From Selaginella moellendorffii (lineage: Eukaryota > Streptophyta > Lycopodiopsida > Selaginellales > Selaginellaceae): a DNA stretch of 64,000 nucleotides. Below, piece by piece: positions 40,301-52,085 of the stretch. A program made the position numbers and the translations under genes. The notes beneath the pieces were generated by a model. It was not told the origin of the DNA. It did not search any database and worked only from the letters and a program-made list of their open reading frames with translations. The DNA is taken from NCBI RefSeq assembly GCF_000143415.4, contig NW_003314268.1:804011-868010 (forward strand). The letters are read 5' to 3'. Every line of letters begins with the position of its first letter. Positions within the stretch are counted from its first letter, which is position 1.

Positions 40301-42267
40301 ATATAGTGTTGATGATTTGGCTATAGATTTATGTTGTTGGCATTCGTACATTTGCTAGTTAGCAACTGTGTTGACGTTCAAACAAACTGAGTGGCAAGTT
40401 GAGTTAGTAGTGTTCTAGACGAGATTATTTAGTAGAGGATTGAGCTTTAGCTTTTCCTTGAAAGGTGATTTAGTCGTGGACAATGCTACCTCTATGAGAG
40501 GAAGAGTTAGTGATTGGCATTGAAGTGATTAAATCCTTCTTGGATTTCAATTGAGATATATCAATCATTAATGATTTTTCTTGTGCTTGTTATGAAGTGA
40601 GTTACGTCTTGCTATAGATGGATTCATGGAGGATCATTTAGTGATCACTTGTTGAGCATAGCTCCATTGTGCTTAGCTTTTGGATTGATGCAGAAATGCT
40701 CTTCATTAGCTTTGGCATTATGAAGTTTGGCTTATGAATGTGTTGAAGAAGACATTGTGGGTTGCACCATGATTTCTTCTTTAGCATTGAAGTTAGCTTC
40801 TATGAGACTCGTGATCATTATTAAGCAAGACTTAGCTATAGGCTTCTTCGAGCTTTGGTTCTTTGAGTTTTATGCTCATTGTTCCATTTGTTAAAAGTTG
40901 TTGGGGAAGGCATTTTTTTGGCTCTTTAGCTTTGATGTTGAAGTTAGTATTTGCATCTAGCAATCATTGGTGATGATTGACTATCATCTAGGATAATTGA
41001 TTATCCATGTCAAAAAGTTTTGCTTGATTATTGTTGGTATAGAATGGTTTGCCGTTCTTCGGGATGGTGGATTCCTTCTTAAACGATGATTATGCATCTC
41101 TTTATTGATGGAATGATTGATGATCTTTCATGATGGTTAGTTGTTCTCTTTGATAGCTTATGCCTTTTCGCAATACCACATATTCTTTGTGGTTTGCCTG
41201 GATTGGTCTCTTGGGTTTGAGACGTCAGTAGGATGTTGCTGACACTTGCTTAGACAACTTGAGTTCCTTGGTATTGTTGCTGGGATCTATTCAGATTGGC
41301 TTTTGTGATAGTTGGCAGGAATGAGTGCTTGTTGGTCTTACCACATTCATTTTCTTCTATTGATTGTTGCTCGAGTTAGTTTTGATAGATTTGGATGTTA
41401 TTTCCTTTAGGTGATACATTCGCGAGCATTGTGCTTGTTAGTCAATGATACTTTGTGTTCTTTGAGTTCTCTCTAGTAAGTTGTTGGCTTACTGTCTACT
41501 ATCTTCGGTAGTTAAGTTTCATCATTGAGTTTCCTTAATGATATACTAGCTATTGAATTTTGTTGGATGGTCATTCCTGTGTTTGCCAAATTATGATAAT
41601 CTGTTGGTGGTTCCTATCTACAATACTACTGGTTTATCGGATGATAACTTGCTTAGAATACTTTTGTGTTCTACTCTAAGATATAATCACTAGTAATTAA
41701 GCTTCTTAGATATCATTGTTTATGACTTTGATATAGTCCCTATATATTGATCTTTGAGTTTGGGCCAGTATAGGTAGACTGGCTTCGGCACTTCGTGTGC
41801 ATGTTGAAATCTCTAGTCATGGGGTAGCTACTGTCGACTGGTCACATCACCCGCCTCTTTGTCGATGTTCCTTATTTTGTTGAAAGGGCGTGACCGTGTA
41901 AACAACTCTAACTGCCTGTTTACAGTAGTCTATCTAAACCTTACCGACGGGTTTGGTTTCTTTGCTCAGGAGGGTTGGGGCCTCTGGCTTCTCTCTCTAT
42001 GTCCCTGCGGGCAGGGCGTATCACACTTTTGTAAGCTGGGTGACTCCCAGAGCAGCAGGGGTGGCTGACTCCGTTGGTCATTTCCTTGTCGGCGACGGCC
42101 GGAAGGTGTCTGAGCTGGTAGCGCATCCGCGTTAGACAAAGAGGTTCCCCCTAACTCATTTAAGTTGGTGCATTTCTCACATAGTGTGAGTACCGCGAAC
42201 TTTTTATGGAGTTGTTTCCTTGGCGGTATTCTAGACTCGAGTATGCATCGACGAGGACGTTGATCTT
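37309..42267 (+). other. LARD B internal region, noncoding
   Basis: Nearly 5 kb. Collinear with the reverse complement of LARD A 10833-15778 and with bases 1-803 at its 5' end. No retroviral domain. Conservation of the whole stretch between copies suggests it is a packaged RNA. Confidence 0.85.
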
Positions 42268-42283
42268 CCCAAGGGGGGGAGAG
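42268..42283 (+). promoter_or_regulatory. LARD polypurine tract
   Basis: CCCAAGGGGGGGAGAG immediately before the 3' LTR; matched by the reverse complement at 10817-10832 in copy A. Confidence 0.8.
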
Positions 42284-43433
42284 TGTCGCGCATGTGACTT
42301 CGGGTATCGAAAGTTACCTATCGGCTAGTCCTTACGGACACTCTTACCTTACTGCCACGATGGCAGGAGGTCGGTATTGCTAGACCCGTTATCAGTTTCC
42401 ACCTAAGCTAGTTGAGAAACTGGTCATCACATGTGCACTTAGACCGGAAGGGCACTAAGGAAGGAAATCCTAAGTTGTCATTTAGTCAAGCAGACTTGAC
42501 ACGGTGATGAGAAACTCATGATGTTGGCTTGCACTTGCTAGTGTTAGGAACCCCCGCGATATTGAGATTGGTCCCTCAATATTCGCTAGATGATAGCTTA
42601 CCGTGTCTGCCAAACACCCTCGCTATCATGCCCTTTGTGTTAGTCTCATTTTAGTCCCAAATGCTATTTATGGAAAGTGTCCAGATTTGCTCATTTGGCA
42701 TATCTACAGAATGTAGAGATCGGCCTGAACACAATGGTGTTCGTCCCGTGTCCAAATTCGCATTCTAAGGACATTCCATATTTAGTAAGTTTCGAGCTTG
42801 TCCCAGAGACTAACTCCTGGTACTAAGGGAGGCTTGGGGTGAAAGCCCAAAGCGTGTGTTCCTCAAGGGGGGGGGGCTATGGGGGGTTCCAAATGTATAG
42901 TAGGGATAGTGGGTAGGTCGGGCATGGCCGACCAACCTGAGGCATAGTCTAGCTCCCGCTTGCGTGCCTGTCCTTGTTCTGCGTCCGGCTTGGGTCTAAG
43001 CCCAAGTTCCATTCCATGTTAGCTGGTGGAGTACCCATATCCTCACGTTAGGCCACCGGTATGCTGAAATAGCGCCAGACTCCGTTTGGCTCCGTTTTGC
43101 GTGCTGGTCCTGGCATTGGTATGCTGGTTGCTCCAGGACTGTTCCAAGTCGCTCCGGGCTCTTGTCCCTTCGCTCCTTGGGCTATATGCTTAGGAGTTGC
43201 TCCGTGGTCCGGTTCCATCACTCCTTGGCGTCACGCTTGGGAGTTTGGCACCGTTCGTTCGTTCAGTGGCTCAAGGCCCTGAACCTTGGGTTCCTATGGA
43301 CACGTGGCATGGACACGTGGCATGTGACACATGGCATCTGTCACGTGGCACAAAGAGGGTTTAGGTTCCGCTTCGTGGTGTTATCCTATGGTAAATCACC
43401 ATAGGATAAAGGGTCAAAACCACGTGCGCTACA
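42284..43433 (+). repeat. LARD B 3' LTR
   Basis: 1150 bp, nearly identical to the 5' LTR; hairpin at 43382-43408; followed by TSD CTTTT. Confidence 0.95.
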
Positions 43434-43438
43434 CTTTT

Positions 43439-43932
43439 CCAGTTGGTTTAAGGGGAGAAAGATAGTGTGGTATCGGAGCAAATGGCATGGGTTCAAATCC
43501 TATTAATTAGTGGTTACTTAAAAATATAATATACCCTTGAGCAACATATATTCCTACTCCTAAATTTGAAATCGTACGTATCGGGCATCCATGCGTACAT
43601 CCTTCCTTTTAGTAGAGTATCCATGAACGAAGGTATCCACTGTGGGACTGCGGTATGAGTGGATGACTAGTTGCCTTAAATGGAATAGCTGGTTTACACA
43701 ATGAAAGGATTGGTAAATTCAATATGGAAATAGAAGTGTTGCTAATTCAATATGGAAATAGCATGATCTAACATTGCTAATAGAGTTGAGTTTACTTTAC
43801 CGATTGCTATAAGTTGATAATATTAGGACTTGGGATTAATATTTGATGACCATTCTTGCACTACTTGGAGCAAAGTTTGTTAAACACTTCTGCCACATAT
43901 AAATGAGATAATAGTAATGTTATGTGGAGTAT
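43439..43932. other. Unassigned sequence between two LARD insertions
   Basis: AT-rich, no long open frame. Contains 'tatcggagcaaatggc' near 43472. I see nothing else to annotate. Confidence 0.4.
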
Positions 43933-43937
43933 AAAGT

Positions 43938-45085
43938 TGTCACGAATGTGACTTTGGGTATCGAAAGTTACTTGTCGGCTAGTCCTTATGGACACAATTT
44001 CCTTACTGCCACGATAGCAGGAGGTTAGTATTGTTGGACTTGTTATCAGTTCCCACTTGGGCTAATTGAGAAATTGGTCAATAACCATGCACTTAGATTA
44101 GATAAATATAAAGTAGGAACCCCTATGTGTTTCTTGCTAAGCATACTCGGCCTAGTTTGAGAAATTTATGTTAGTGGCTTGTACTTGCTAGTATTAAGAA
44201 CCCGCGCAATATTGAGTTTGGTCCCTCAATATTGTTAAATGATAGCTTATCGTGTCTGCCAAACACCCTTGCTATCATACCTTTTGTGTTAGTCTTATTT
44301 TGGTCCCAAATGCTATTTATAGAAAGTGTCTAAATTTACTTATTTGGCATATCTACGGAATGTAGAGATTCTCATGAACACAATGATGTTCGTCTCGTGT
44401 CCAAATTTGCAATCTAAGAACATTCCATATTTAGTAAGTTTCAAGCTTGTTCTAGAGACTAACTTCTGGTACTAAAGGAGGCTTGGGGTGAAAGCCCAAA
44501 GCATGTGTTCCTCAAAGGGGGGGGAAGGAAGCTATTGGGGGTTCCAAATGTATAGTAGGGATAGTGGGTAGGTCTTGCATAGCCGATCAACTTGAGGAAT
44601 AGTTTAATTCCTACTTACATGCTTGTTTTTGTTTTGCATTTGGCTTAGGTCTAAGCCCAAGTTCCACACCATGCTAGCTGGTGAAGTACCCATGTCTTTA
44701 TATTAGGCCACCAGTATGCCAAAATAGCACTAGACTCTGTTTGGCTCCGTTTTGCATGCTGATCCTGTCATTAGGATGTTGGTTGCTCTAGGACTGTTCC
44801 AAGTCATTCTAGGCTCCTGTCCCTTCACTCCTTGGGCTATATGCTTAGGAGTTGCTTTGTGGTCCAGTTCTGTCACTCAGCTCCATGCTTGGGAGTTTGG
44901 GATTTGTTCCTTTGTTTAGTGGCATAAGGCCTTGAACCTCAAGTTCCACACCACTGTCCTTTGGACACGTGGTATGTGACACATGGCATATGACACATGG
45001 CACATGGAGGGTTTAGGTTCTGCTTCATAGTGTTATCCTATAGTAAATCACCATAGGATAGGAGGTAAAAACCAAGTGCGCTACA
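43938..45085 (+). mobile_element. Solo LARD LTR
   Basis: A single diverged LTR, TGTCACGAATG...GCGCTACA (1148 bp), flanked by AAAGT at 43933-43937 and 45086-45090. No internal region is attached, so it probably arose by LTR-LTR recombination. The hairpin is kept at 45034-45060 despite many substitutions elsewhere. Confidence 0.92.
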
Positions 45086-45090
45086 AAAGT

Positions 45091-45440
45091 GGATGATTGG
45101 TATTTGTTTATTTTCCCAATTTTATAGTGTATAATTTACCTAATGGGCTCTTTGCTTAGTAGAAAGGATTGTATCAAGTGTTGTGGCAAGTTAGATTCCA
45201 AATTTATGATCATCACCAATTTATGTCATCATTGTGGTGAACTTGGATAACTAAGGATATATCACATTTTCACATGTGTTTATCATCCTCAAATGAATGA
45301 TTCGGTGAAATAGCTAATTGGACCTTTAAAAGGATGATCACAATGTATAAGAATTTTTAATATTAAGATTAGGATTGTTATTTTTCATGTCTTCAATATG
45401 TGTATATCATAGGGGTATAGGGTGTTTTACCATATAAAGT
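45091..45440 (+). pseudogene. Fossil gypsy integrase fragment
   Basis: A broken frame reads CGKLDSKFMIITNLCHHCGELG, then HIFTCVYHPQMNDSVK (about 45265-45315), which corresponds to the [10 protein letters not shown]-type motif around the catalytic Glu of gypsy integrase. Confidence 0.55.
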
Positions 45441-45607
45441 ATTATATATGGTCATAATCTAACATTACCAATAGAGTTGAGTTTACTTTTACAATTGCTA
45501 TGAGTTGCTAGGACCTGGGATTAATATGTTGGGAAGCTAGACAATTTGCATCCCTCATAAAGCATTGTTTGTAATACATAGAAATACCGTTCTTCTTTAT
45601 TCAGAAT

Positions 45608-45854
45608 TCAAGATTGCTTCTTTAGTGGGATATGGTTGAAATCAAATATCTCCTTGAGACCGAAAATAAGTTTCTCTGCATCTTGATCTCCATCTGATGA
45701 CGATTCTTCCACCATATAAGCAACAGCATCATCCCTAACATTGTCCTCGATCTCCACATGCTCTCCATCACTAAAAACAGCTTCTCCTCCTTCCTCTGAA
45801 CCACCTAAGCTTGACGATGAACTCAGAATGGACTCATAGGACGTTGTATCTAAA
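45608..45854 (-). pseudogene. Orphan 3' exon, acidic Ser-rich protein
   Basis: On the minus strand a pyrimidine-rich stretch ending TTTTTTAG (about 45855) is followed by an open exon DTTSYESILSSSSSLGGSEEGGEAV...LKEIFDFNHIPLKKQS and a stop at 45608. The upstream gene is cut off by the segment boundary near 45988. Not recognised; a truncated gene or transposon ORF. Confidence 0.45.
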
Positions 45855-46494
45855 AAAGAACAAATAAAAAGTTTTGTGTCTGCTAAATTCAATGTCATAC
45901 AACAGTTTCAAAAAGCAAATTGGTGGCAGAAGTATGTGTGCTTGGTAACAAGATGCAGCTCAACAGCAAACATGACCAAAATTGACTTGCATTTTCCTGC
46001 ATGACGTAAAGCATAAGCTTTAAGGAGAATGATAGAGAGCACTTACCTTGTGAATTCAATGCTCTTGAAGTTTTGTCATGTCAGGAAGTTTGCATGTTAA
46101 GAATGGCACATCTAGGGTAAGCATCTAAACATTCACCAACAAAGAAAGCACATAAAGACTGTACTTACTATAGCTACCATCTCGTTTCTTTGTTTTCTTC
46201 TGGAAAGTTTACTGAGGTCAGATGGTATCTGGTAGCTGGTTTGATCAGCACTCTCAAGCTGGAAGCATTAGAAACCAGCTCCAGGGACTTGTTCCAGACT
46301 CAAGTCTAGATATTGAGAGATGAGAGTGTGTAAACATCTTCTGGGATGCAGCCTGTGAGCTGGTTCCAGCGTGTCTGAGTTTCAAGAGCCAGGGCGCTGC
46401 CTAAGTCACTGCCGAGAAATGTAAACGAACGCATTAAAGTGAAATAGATTTAGTAAGGGTTAGGGCATTAAAGGCATTTTGCAAAGGGCAAGCT

Positions 46495-48249
46495 ATGGCG
46501 CGAACAGAGCAGGAGCGCAGTGGATGCGTCACAGGTTTGTGGTCTCTCTTTCGACCAAAAAAGGCGCACAAGGGCGACAACAAGGTTCACCCGGAAGCCA
46601 TGGACGCGGTGGCCTCGAAGCTGAAGGTCCAAGATCGTGTCTGTGAGGCCGTCTCGGGAGAAGCCATGGACGCCGCCGCCTTGAAGTTGAAGGAACTCAG
46701 GCACGAGGTGAAAATCGTCTTAGAAGCGATACGACAGGAGCGAGGGCACAAGGAGCCGATCAAGCCGATCAAGCCGATCAAACCGGAACAAGAGGAGGAG
46801 GACGAAGAGGAGAATCAAGAGAAGAAAGCGGAGCAGCTGAAGGAAGAGAAGAAAGCCGAGCAGGTGAACGAGGAGGAGAAAGAAGCCGATCAGATGAAGC
46901 CGATGAAGCTGGAAGAAGAGGAGGAAAAGGAAGCCGAGAAGCAGCTGAAGGAGGAGGAGCAAGAGAAGAAAGCTGAGCAGCTGAGCGAGGAGGAGCAGGA
47001 GAAAGAAGCCCATGAGACGAAGGAACTCAGGCGCGAGGTGAAACAGGAGCAAGGTCACAAGGAGCAGCCGCAGCTGGAACGAGAGGAGAAGAATCAGCCG
47101 AATCAGCCGATCAAGCCGATCAAGCCGATGAAGCAAGAGCAGGAACAGGAGGGGGAGCAGCGGATGAAGCTGATGAAGCAGCAGCTGGAACAAGAGGAGG
47201 AGCAGATGATCAAGCCGATCAAGCAGCAGCTGGAACAAGAGGAGGAGCAGATGATCAAGCCGATCAAGCAGCCTCTGGAACGGGAAGACGATCAAGAGAA
47301 GATGAAGCAGCAGGAGAATGACAAGCCCAAGCAGGAGGAACAGCGACCCAAGCCAATTCTACTGCCAGCCGGGGGTCGTCGTCCAGGTATGGTTCCTTTT
47401 GCTTCTCGCATTCTTCTTCTACTGTGACTCACGATGGCCTTCTGGACTTGCAGGTTCCAGGCCGAAGATGGTTCGCTTCTCTTCCTCAGCGGAGGACATT
47501 CTTCCCGACGGCACCCGACGGTGGAGTGAAACCCATCTTAGCGATGGCCGAGGGGGCTATGTTGAGTTCGCGTATCTCGAAGCTTTCCACAAGGCAAACC
47601 GGTGGCTAAACCAGAGGGGAAAAACCGAGAAGAAGATCCGCAGCTTGGAAGAGGAAAAGCGCGAGGAAACAGAAGAGGAGAAGCACGAGGAAAAGTCTTG
47701 GAGTGTTAGCGCGCTCCGGATTCTGATCAGACTCACCGAGCAGCTTTACGAGGAGCTCAACGGCAAATCCAGCGACCGAGAGAGGATCAAGCGAGCGCGG
47801 AAGATGATGAGGCTCCAGAAAATGCTGGATAGGATCCCGAGTGAGAGGAAACCGTGGAAGAAGCTTCAGTCCGGCGAGGTGGTCTTCGTGAAGGAGGCAA
47901 AAGAACTATATGATCGTGCGGGGAGAGATTTTGTTGCCGAATTCAAGAGGAGACAGGTAAGTTTGATATACCTTCCAGATTCCAGATGGCCGTTTGCTAA
48001 TAACTTCCGTGTTTGTTGTAGAGAGCTGAAGTGAACGATGAGTGTTTGTTTTGTCGGAACCATGATGGCGAGAAGATGATCGGCCGGGCTGGAGCGAACT
48101 CTAAGACGACTAGACCCTGGGTTTACCTGAGAAGAGAACACGAGCAAACTGTTCTAAGCACGTCGAAGAAACGAGAAATGAAGTTGGCTCCGAGCTCGAG
48201 AAGTTGGCTGCAACGATTGGTCAACTGGAGGCCAGTGCTCGGACTCTAG
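46495..48249 (+). CDS. EKQ coiled-coil family protein, copy 2 (most complete)
   Basis: Function not recognised. Exons: 46495-47386, 47454-47956, 48022-48249, with GT-AG introns of 67 and 65 bp. The reading frame is continuous for 540 residues. Exon 1 encodes a basic start and a Glu/Lys/Gln-rich coiled coil with IKPIKPIKPIK. Exon 2 carries GGYVEFAYLEAFHKANRWLN, a charged helix, then LIRLTEQLYEELNGKS and a basic KRARKMMRLQKML. Exon 3 carries NDECLFCRNHDGEKMIGRAG, a possible zinc-binding CxxC. The frame ends soon after, but the +1 frame continues as a good coiled coil (NEVGSELEKLAATIGQLEAS), so a further intron or a frameshift lies near 48130-48175. Probably a host-derived or element-borne repeat family. 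Confidence 0.65.
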
Positions 48250-50340
48250 CATCGGAGAAGCCAACTCTCAAGAGTCAAATCCAGAAGTTGGATCTCCAAG
48301 CAAGTTGAGCAGCACAGGAGGAGGCCACTAAAGCTATAGACCAGTTAAGTCGAGAGAAGATCGACCTTCTCGAGGACTCGACTCCAAAGATTTGCAACTG
48401 TCCAAGACGTGAAAGCAGTGCGTGACAACCGTGTCTCAGGGCTCCAGGCGGAGAAGTCCATCACACTTCAGGCGTCTAAACAGGCCAGCGACCAGCCTCC
48501 ACACTCTTCTAAGTCAAGAGAAGATCAATGGATCAAGTTTGACTACACTCTACAGTGTCTGGAGCAAGGAGGGATCTATCTTATCAGCTTTCCAGTCGAC
48601 GGAGATGAGACAGGAGATACTGCTGCGGTATAATGTTCACAGCTTGAAGGAATAGTAGCAAGGGAACGACTGCAACGAGATGGTGATAGCGAGAATATGA
48701 TATAGCTGAAGCTGCTCGTGACGGTGGGGGTATTCGGATTCACAGAGAGGGCTGCAGAGACTATAAGACAGACTACACTCGACGTTCTCTGTCATCTGGT
48801 AGAGCTCTCTAGTTGACGGAGACTTTGAAAACGGGTCAGGGCTGTCCAGGAATGCTCGTACAGCTGCTCGGATGAAAGTATCAGCAAAGAACTCAGTGTC
48901 AGATTGCTTCAAGGGAAATCAAATCCAAAAGTTGGAGCGGGAAAACTCGGAGCTGTGGCCAAATATCCAAGCAAGTCGAGCACCACAGTAGCAGGTCACT
49001 AAAGCGTCAAGTCTGAGCTAAAGACCAGTCTCCACACTCTAAGTCGAGGGAAGATCAACGACTGGAATTGAAAGTTTCGGAAGATGGTGGCCGAGATGGA
49101 GAGTCGAAAGCGAGGCTCCAGGTGGAGCAGTCGGCTGGAAGTGCAGCAGAGTCCATCAAACTTCGGCATCTAAACAGGCTAGCCCGCCTCCACACTCTTC
49201 TAAGTCAAGAGAAGATCAATGGATCAAGTTGGGCTACACTCTACAGTGTCTGGAGCAAGGAGGGATCTATCTTATCGGCTTTCCAGTGGACGGAGATGAT
49301 TCAGGAGCGCCTGCTGCGGTAAGGCTGTCCATGATAGTAGCGAGGAACGACGTAAACCAGTGTCAGATGGCTGCAAGATGGCGAGAAGACAATATAGCTG
49401 AAGCTGCTCGTGACTGGGGTTTCGGATGGCTGCAGAGACTATAAGACAGACTACGCTAGACGTTCTCTGTCATCTGGTGGAATGAGGGAAGTGTTCAGAC
49501 AGGAGTTCTTGAAGGAGAAGCCCCAGGGGATAATGGCTGACGGAGTCGAATCCGCTGCACGAGGTGGAGCTCTCGGCGAGAGCACGTGATGGCGGAGTTT
49601 GGAAGCGCAAAGGCGAGGCTGGAGAAGCAAGTAACTGGCAGCTGATGGAGAGGATCACGGGACTCGAGGCGCTGGAGGAGAGAGAGACGTGCCAGATGCA
49701 AAGCAAAGCTTTGGGCGAGGAGCTCTGAAGGATGAAGAAGACAAGCCGAGGAGAACCGATGTGAGAGCAGAGGTTTGACGGATCAGATGGACGCTACATG
49801 CGACAAGAAGGAGCATCTGGCTTCGCAGGAAGCTGTGTTTTTGCATGCTTCCGCTCAAGCTTCTCAGCACGATCAAGGCCTGAAGTGGCGGAAGCATTCC
49901 CTAACTGCCAGAGGTTCTAAGCACGTCGAAGAAACGAGAATGGAAGTTCAAGAAGTAACCAGCTCTCGAGAGTCAAATACAGAACAGAGGTGCAAGCCAA
50001 GTACTGACAGCTCGAGCAGCGCAGGGAAGCAGTAGCAAGCCTCCAAAGCGCCAGAGACCAGTCTCCACACTTCTAAGTCAAGAGAAGATCAACCTCTTCG
50101 AGGAGATATCCTCCCTCGACTCCAAAGTTTCGGAGATATCTTGATCAATCGGGAGATAGCAGATAATTTTGTCAAGATCTGGGCTTCTCAAGCGGAGCTC
50201 GCCGAGACAGTGGCCGAGATCGGAGCAGTCAGCCAGCCGAGTGGAGAAGAGTCCATCAAACGTTGGCGTGAGAACAGCGAGATGAAGGAGAAGATGAGAT
50301 GCCAAGACGGATCAAAGACAAAGCTCTCTAGTTGACGGAA
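48250..50340 (+). pseudogene. Decayed coiled-coil tail of EKQ copy 2, with internal duplications
   Basis: Short open stretches in changing frames keep coiled-coil sequence (LASEKPTLKSQIQKLDLQ, AIDQLSREKIDLLED, WASQAELAETVAEIGAV...WRENSEMKEKM). Blocks of about 200 bp repeat: 48430-48632 and 49110-49322 both run from a 'gctccagg.ggag' start through 'cctccacactcttctaagtc', 'acactctacagtgtctggag' and 'cctgctgcggta'-like ends. Copy 1 lost nearly all of this by deletion. Confidence 0.6.
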
Positions 50341-51407
50341 ACGGGACGAGAGCTTCAATGCTTTCCAGGATCACTCTTACAAGTGCTTGGATGATAGAAG
50401 ATGATGATGGCAAGATGATCTCAAACTCGAAGAAACTGCTTGTGGCGGCGGAGCCAGAGGTTCGGCTTCACAAAGACTGAAAAACGGCTGATGTTCGCCC
50501 CTGACATGCGGAGACTACAAGAGCTGGAGCGAACTCTAAGACGAAGCAACAGTCATAAAGACAGAAGATCGGACGAGTTTCATGGAACGTGGAAGCTTCA
50601 TGGCCACCTTTACAATCGAGAAATGTGGACTGAGGGTACGTAGAGTCATTCGTTTTTTCCTCTTCCATTCATTTCATCCGTGTTGTTAAACAGAAGAAGC
50701 AAGCTGCAGCGACACACAAATTGTGATGGTAGCTCCTTTAGTATCAGCAACAAATCCTGGTGGAATATCTTCTGAGCTCCAACTTGGTCCAGATCGTTGG
50801 AGGCCGTCTCTTCGAGACTAAATAAATAAAACATCTCAGAGACTACGCTAAGGAGCTGCTTATTCTGGCCAACTTGTGAGTAAATAACCTTGAGAGATTA
50901 TGTTTCTTTTCTATTTGGAAAATAGTCTGACTGCCAACTTGGTCCAGATCATAGGAGGCCGCCAGAAGAATATGTAAATGAGGGTGGAGCAGGACTTGAA
51001 GCAGCGAAAGATAAAACCAACATCAGAGATCATAAGAATCGAGCAAGTGGGAATGGAAAACTGTAAGATGATTTTAAAACTTGGAGAGAAAGGGAGCAGG
51101 CTGAAACAGCTAAGATCGAGCAGCAAAGATTGAGCAGCTTAAAGACGAAAAAATTTCATAAACCAAGCAGGGGCAGCAGGTTGAAAAATCGAAGTTTTAA
51201 GTTCGCCCAGCAGAGTAGGGGCAGCAGCTTCAAAAAGAAAAGTGGAAGCAGCTAAAGAGCAGTGACAAGTTTGATCGAGCAGCAGAATAGTTCAGACTCG
51301 TGATAGTTTTTTTCATATCATTTTCTTTGATTTAGCTGTAAAAACGATGATTTAATGTTCATAATGTTTGAATCTCTGAAAGGTCCGAGATCCGACTTGC
51401 AACAAGA
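50341..51407 (+). other. Trailer of EKQ copy 2
   Basis: Collinear with 3470-4520. Open stretch 50440-50643 (LQELERTLRRSNSHKDRR) is shared with copy 1. Probably 3' exon remnants or UTR. Confidence 0.5.
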
Positions 51408-52085
51408 TGATACCTAGGGCACGCTAGGGCTTGGCGGCAGGGCCGCTTGGCAAGGCATCCCCGTGAACTTTACCATGTAGGCCGAGTATTTGCAATCTGT
51501 AGACTTGTCTCTAACATCGTGGATCTTCTTGTACGTTTGCAAGGATTCCTGATCAGTTTGTCCCCGTAACTTGATTAGAAAATGGAAAAACAAATCCAGC
51601 TCAGGAAAATAAGATCTTACATAGTTTGCTCCAGAGGCATTACCATCACATAGCATGTAAATTTGAACCGACCCGACCAAATGAACGATCTTCAATCCAC
51701 TGGGAGTTTAGCAACTCCACCTGTGAAATAAAAAGAACGAAACAAGAAAAAACAATGATGAGAGTCATACTATTAACAAAAACCTCCAGTGGTTCTGGGA
51801 AAAAGCAAAATCACATGAGACTAGAAGAATTCCAAAGCCTTTGAAAACGTGCACGTTGATAAAGGACGCTTTGCCTTAAATCTCCTGCTGGACTGTGGGG
51901 TAACGATGGTGATGGCGAAGGTGTTCGACTTTCTAGGCACCCAGGCACACGACACCACGACACCACGTTAGAGCAAGAACTCAGGAGCTAATATGTACGC
52001 ACCTCCAGTTGTTCCATATGGTATAAAGCCATTTTACTTGGTCTAGAAGGTCATAAGCGGATGAGGAGGGAAAAGGCTTGCCCAC
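51408..52085. other. Inverted counterpart of block 4533-5177
   Basis: Reads as the reverse complement of the copy 1 block; the 93-codon open frame is at 51414-51695 on the minus strand. Near 51940-51962 it carries an extra 'cacgacaccacgacaccacg' short repeat not present in copy 1. Confidence 0.65.

Larger units (their letters stand above)
36146..43433 (+). mobile_element. LARD copy B, young full-length non-autonomous LTR element
   Basis: Two LTRs of exactly 1150 bp (36146-37295 and 42284-43433) flank a 4988 bp internal region. The 5 bp TSD CTTTT is at 36141-36145 and 43434-43438. By eye I find about seven substitutions between the LTRs (about 0.6%), making it the youngest datable LTR insertion here. 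The internal region has no gag-pol and no open frame above about 80 codons. It must use proteins of another element. Confidence 0.95.

Noticed and set aside
36146-43433. Autonomous gypsy or copia element
   Set aside because: Nearly 5 kb of internal sequence shows no gag, protease, RT, RNase H or integrase motif in any frame.
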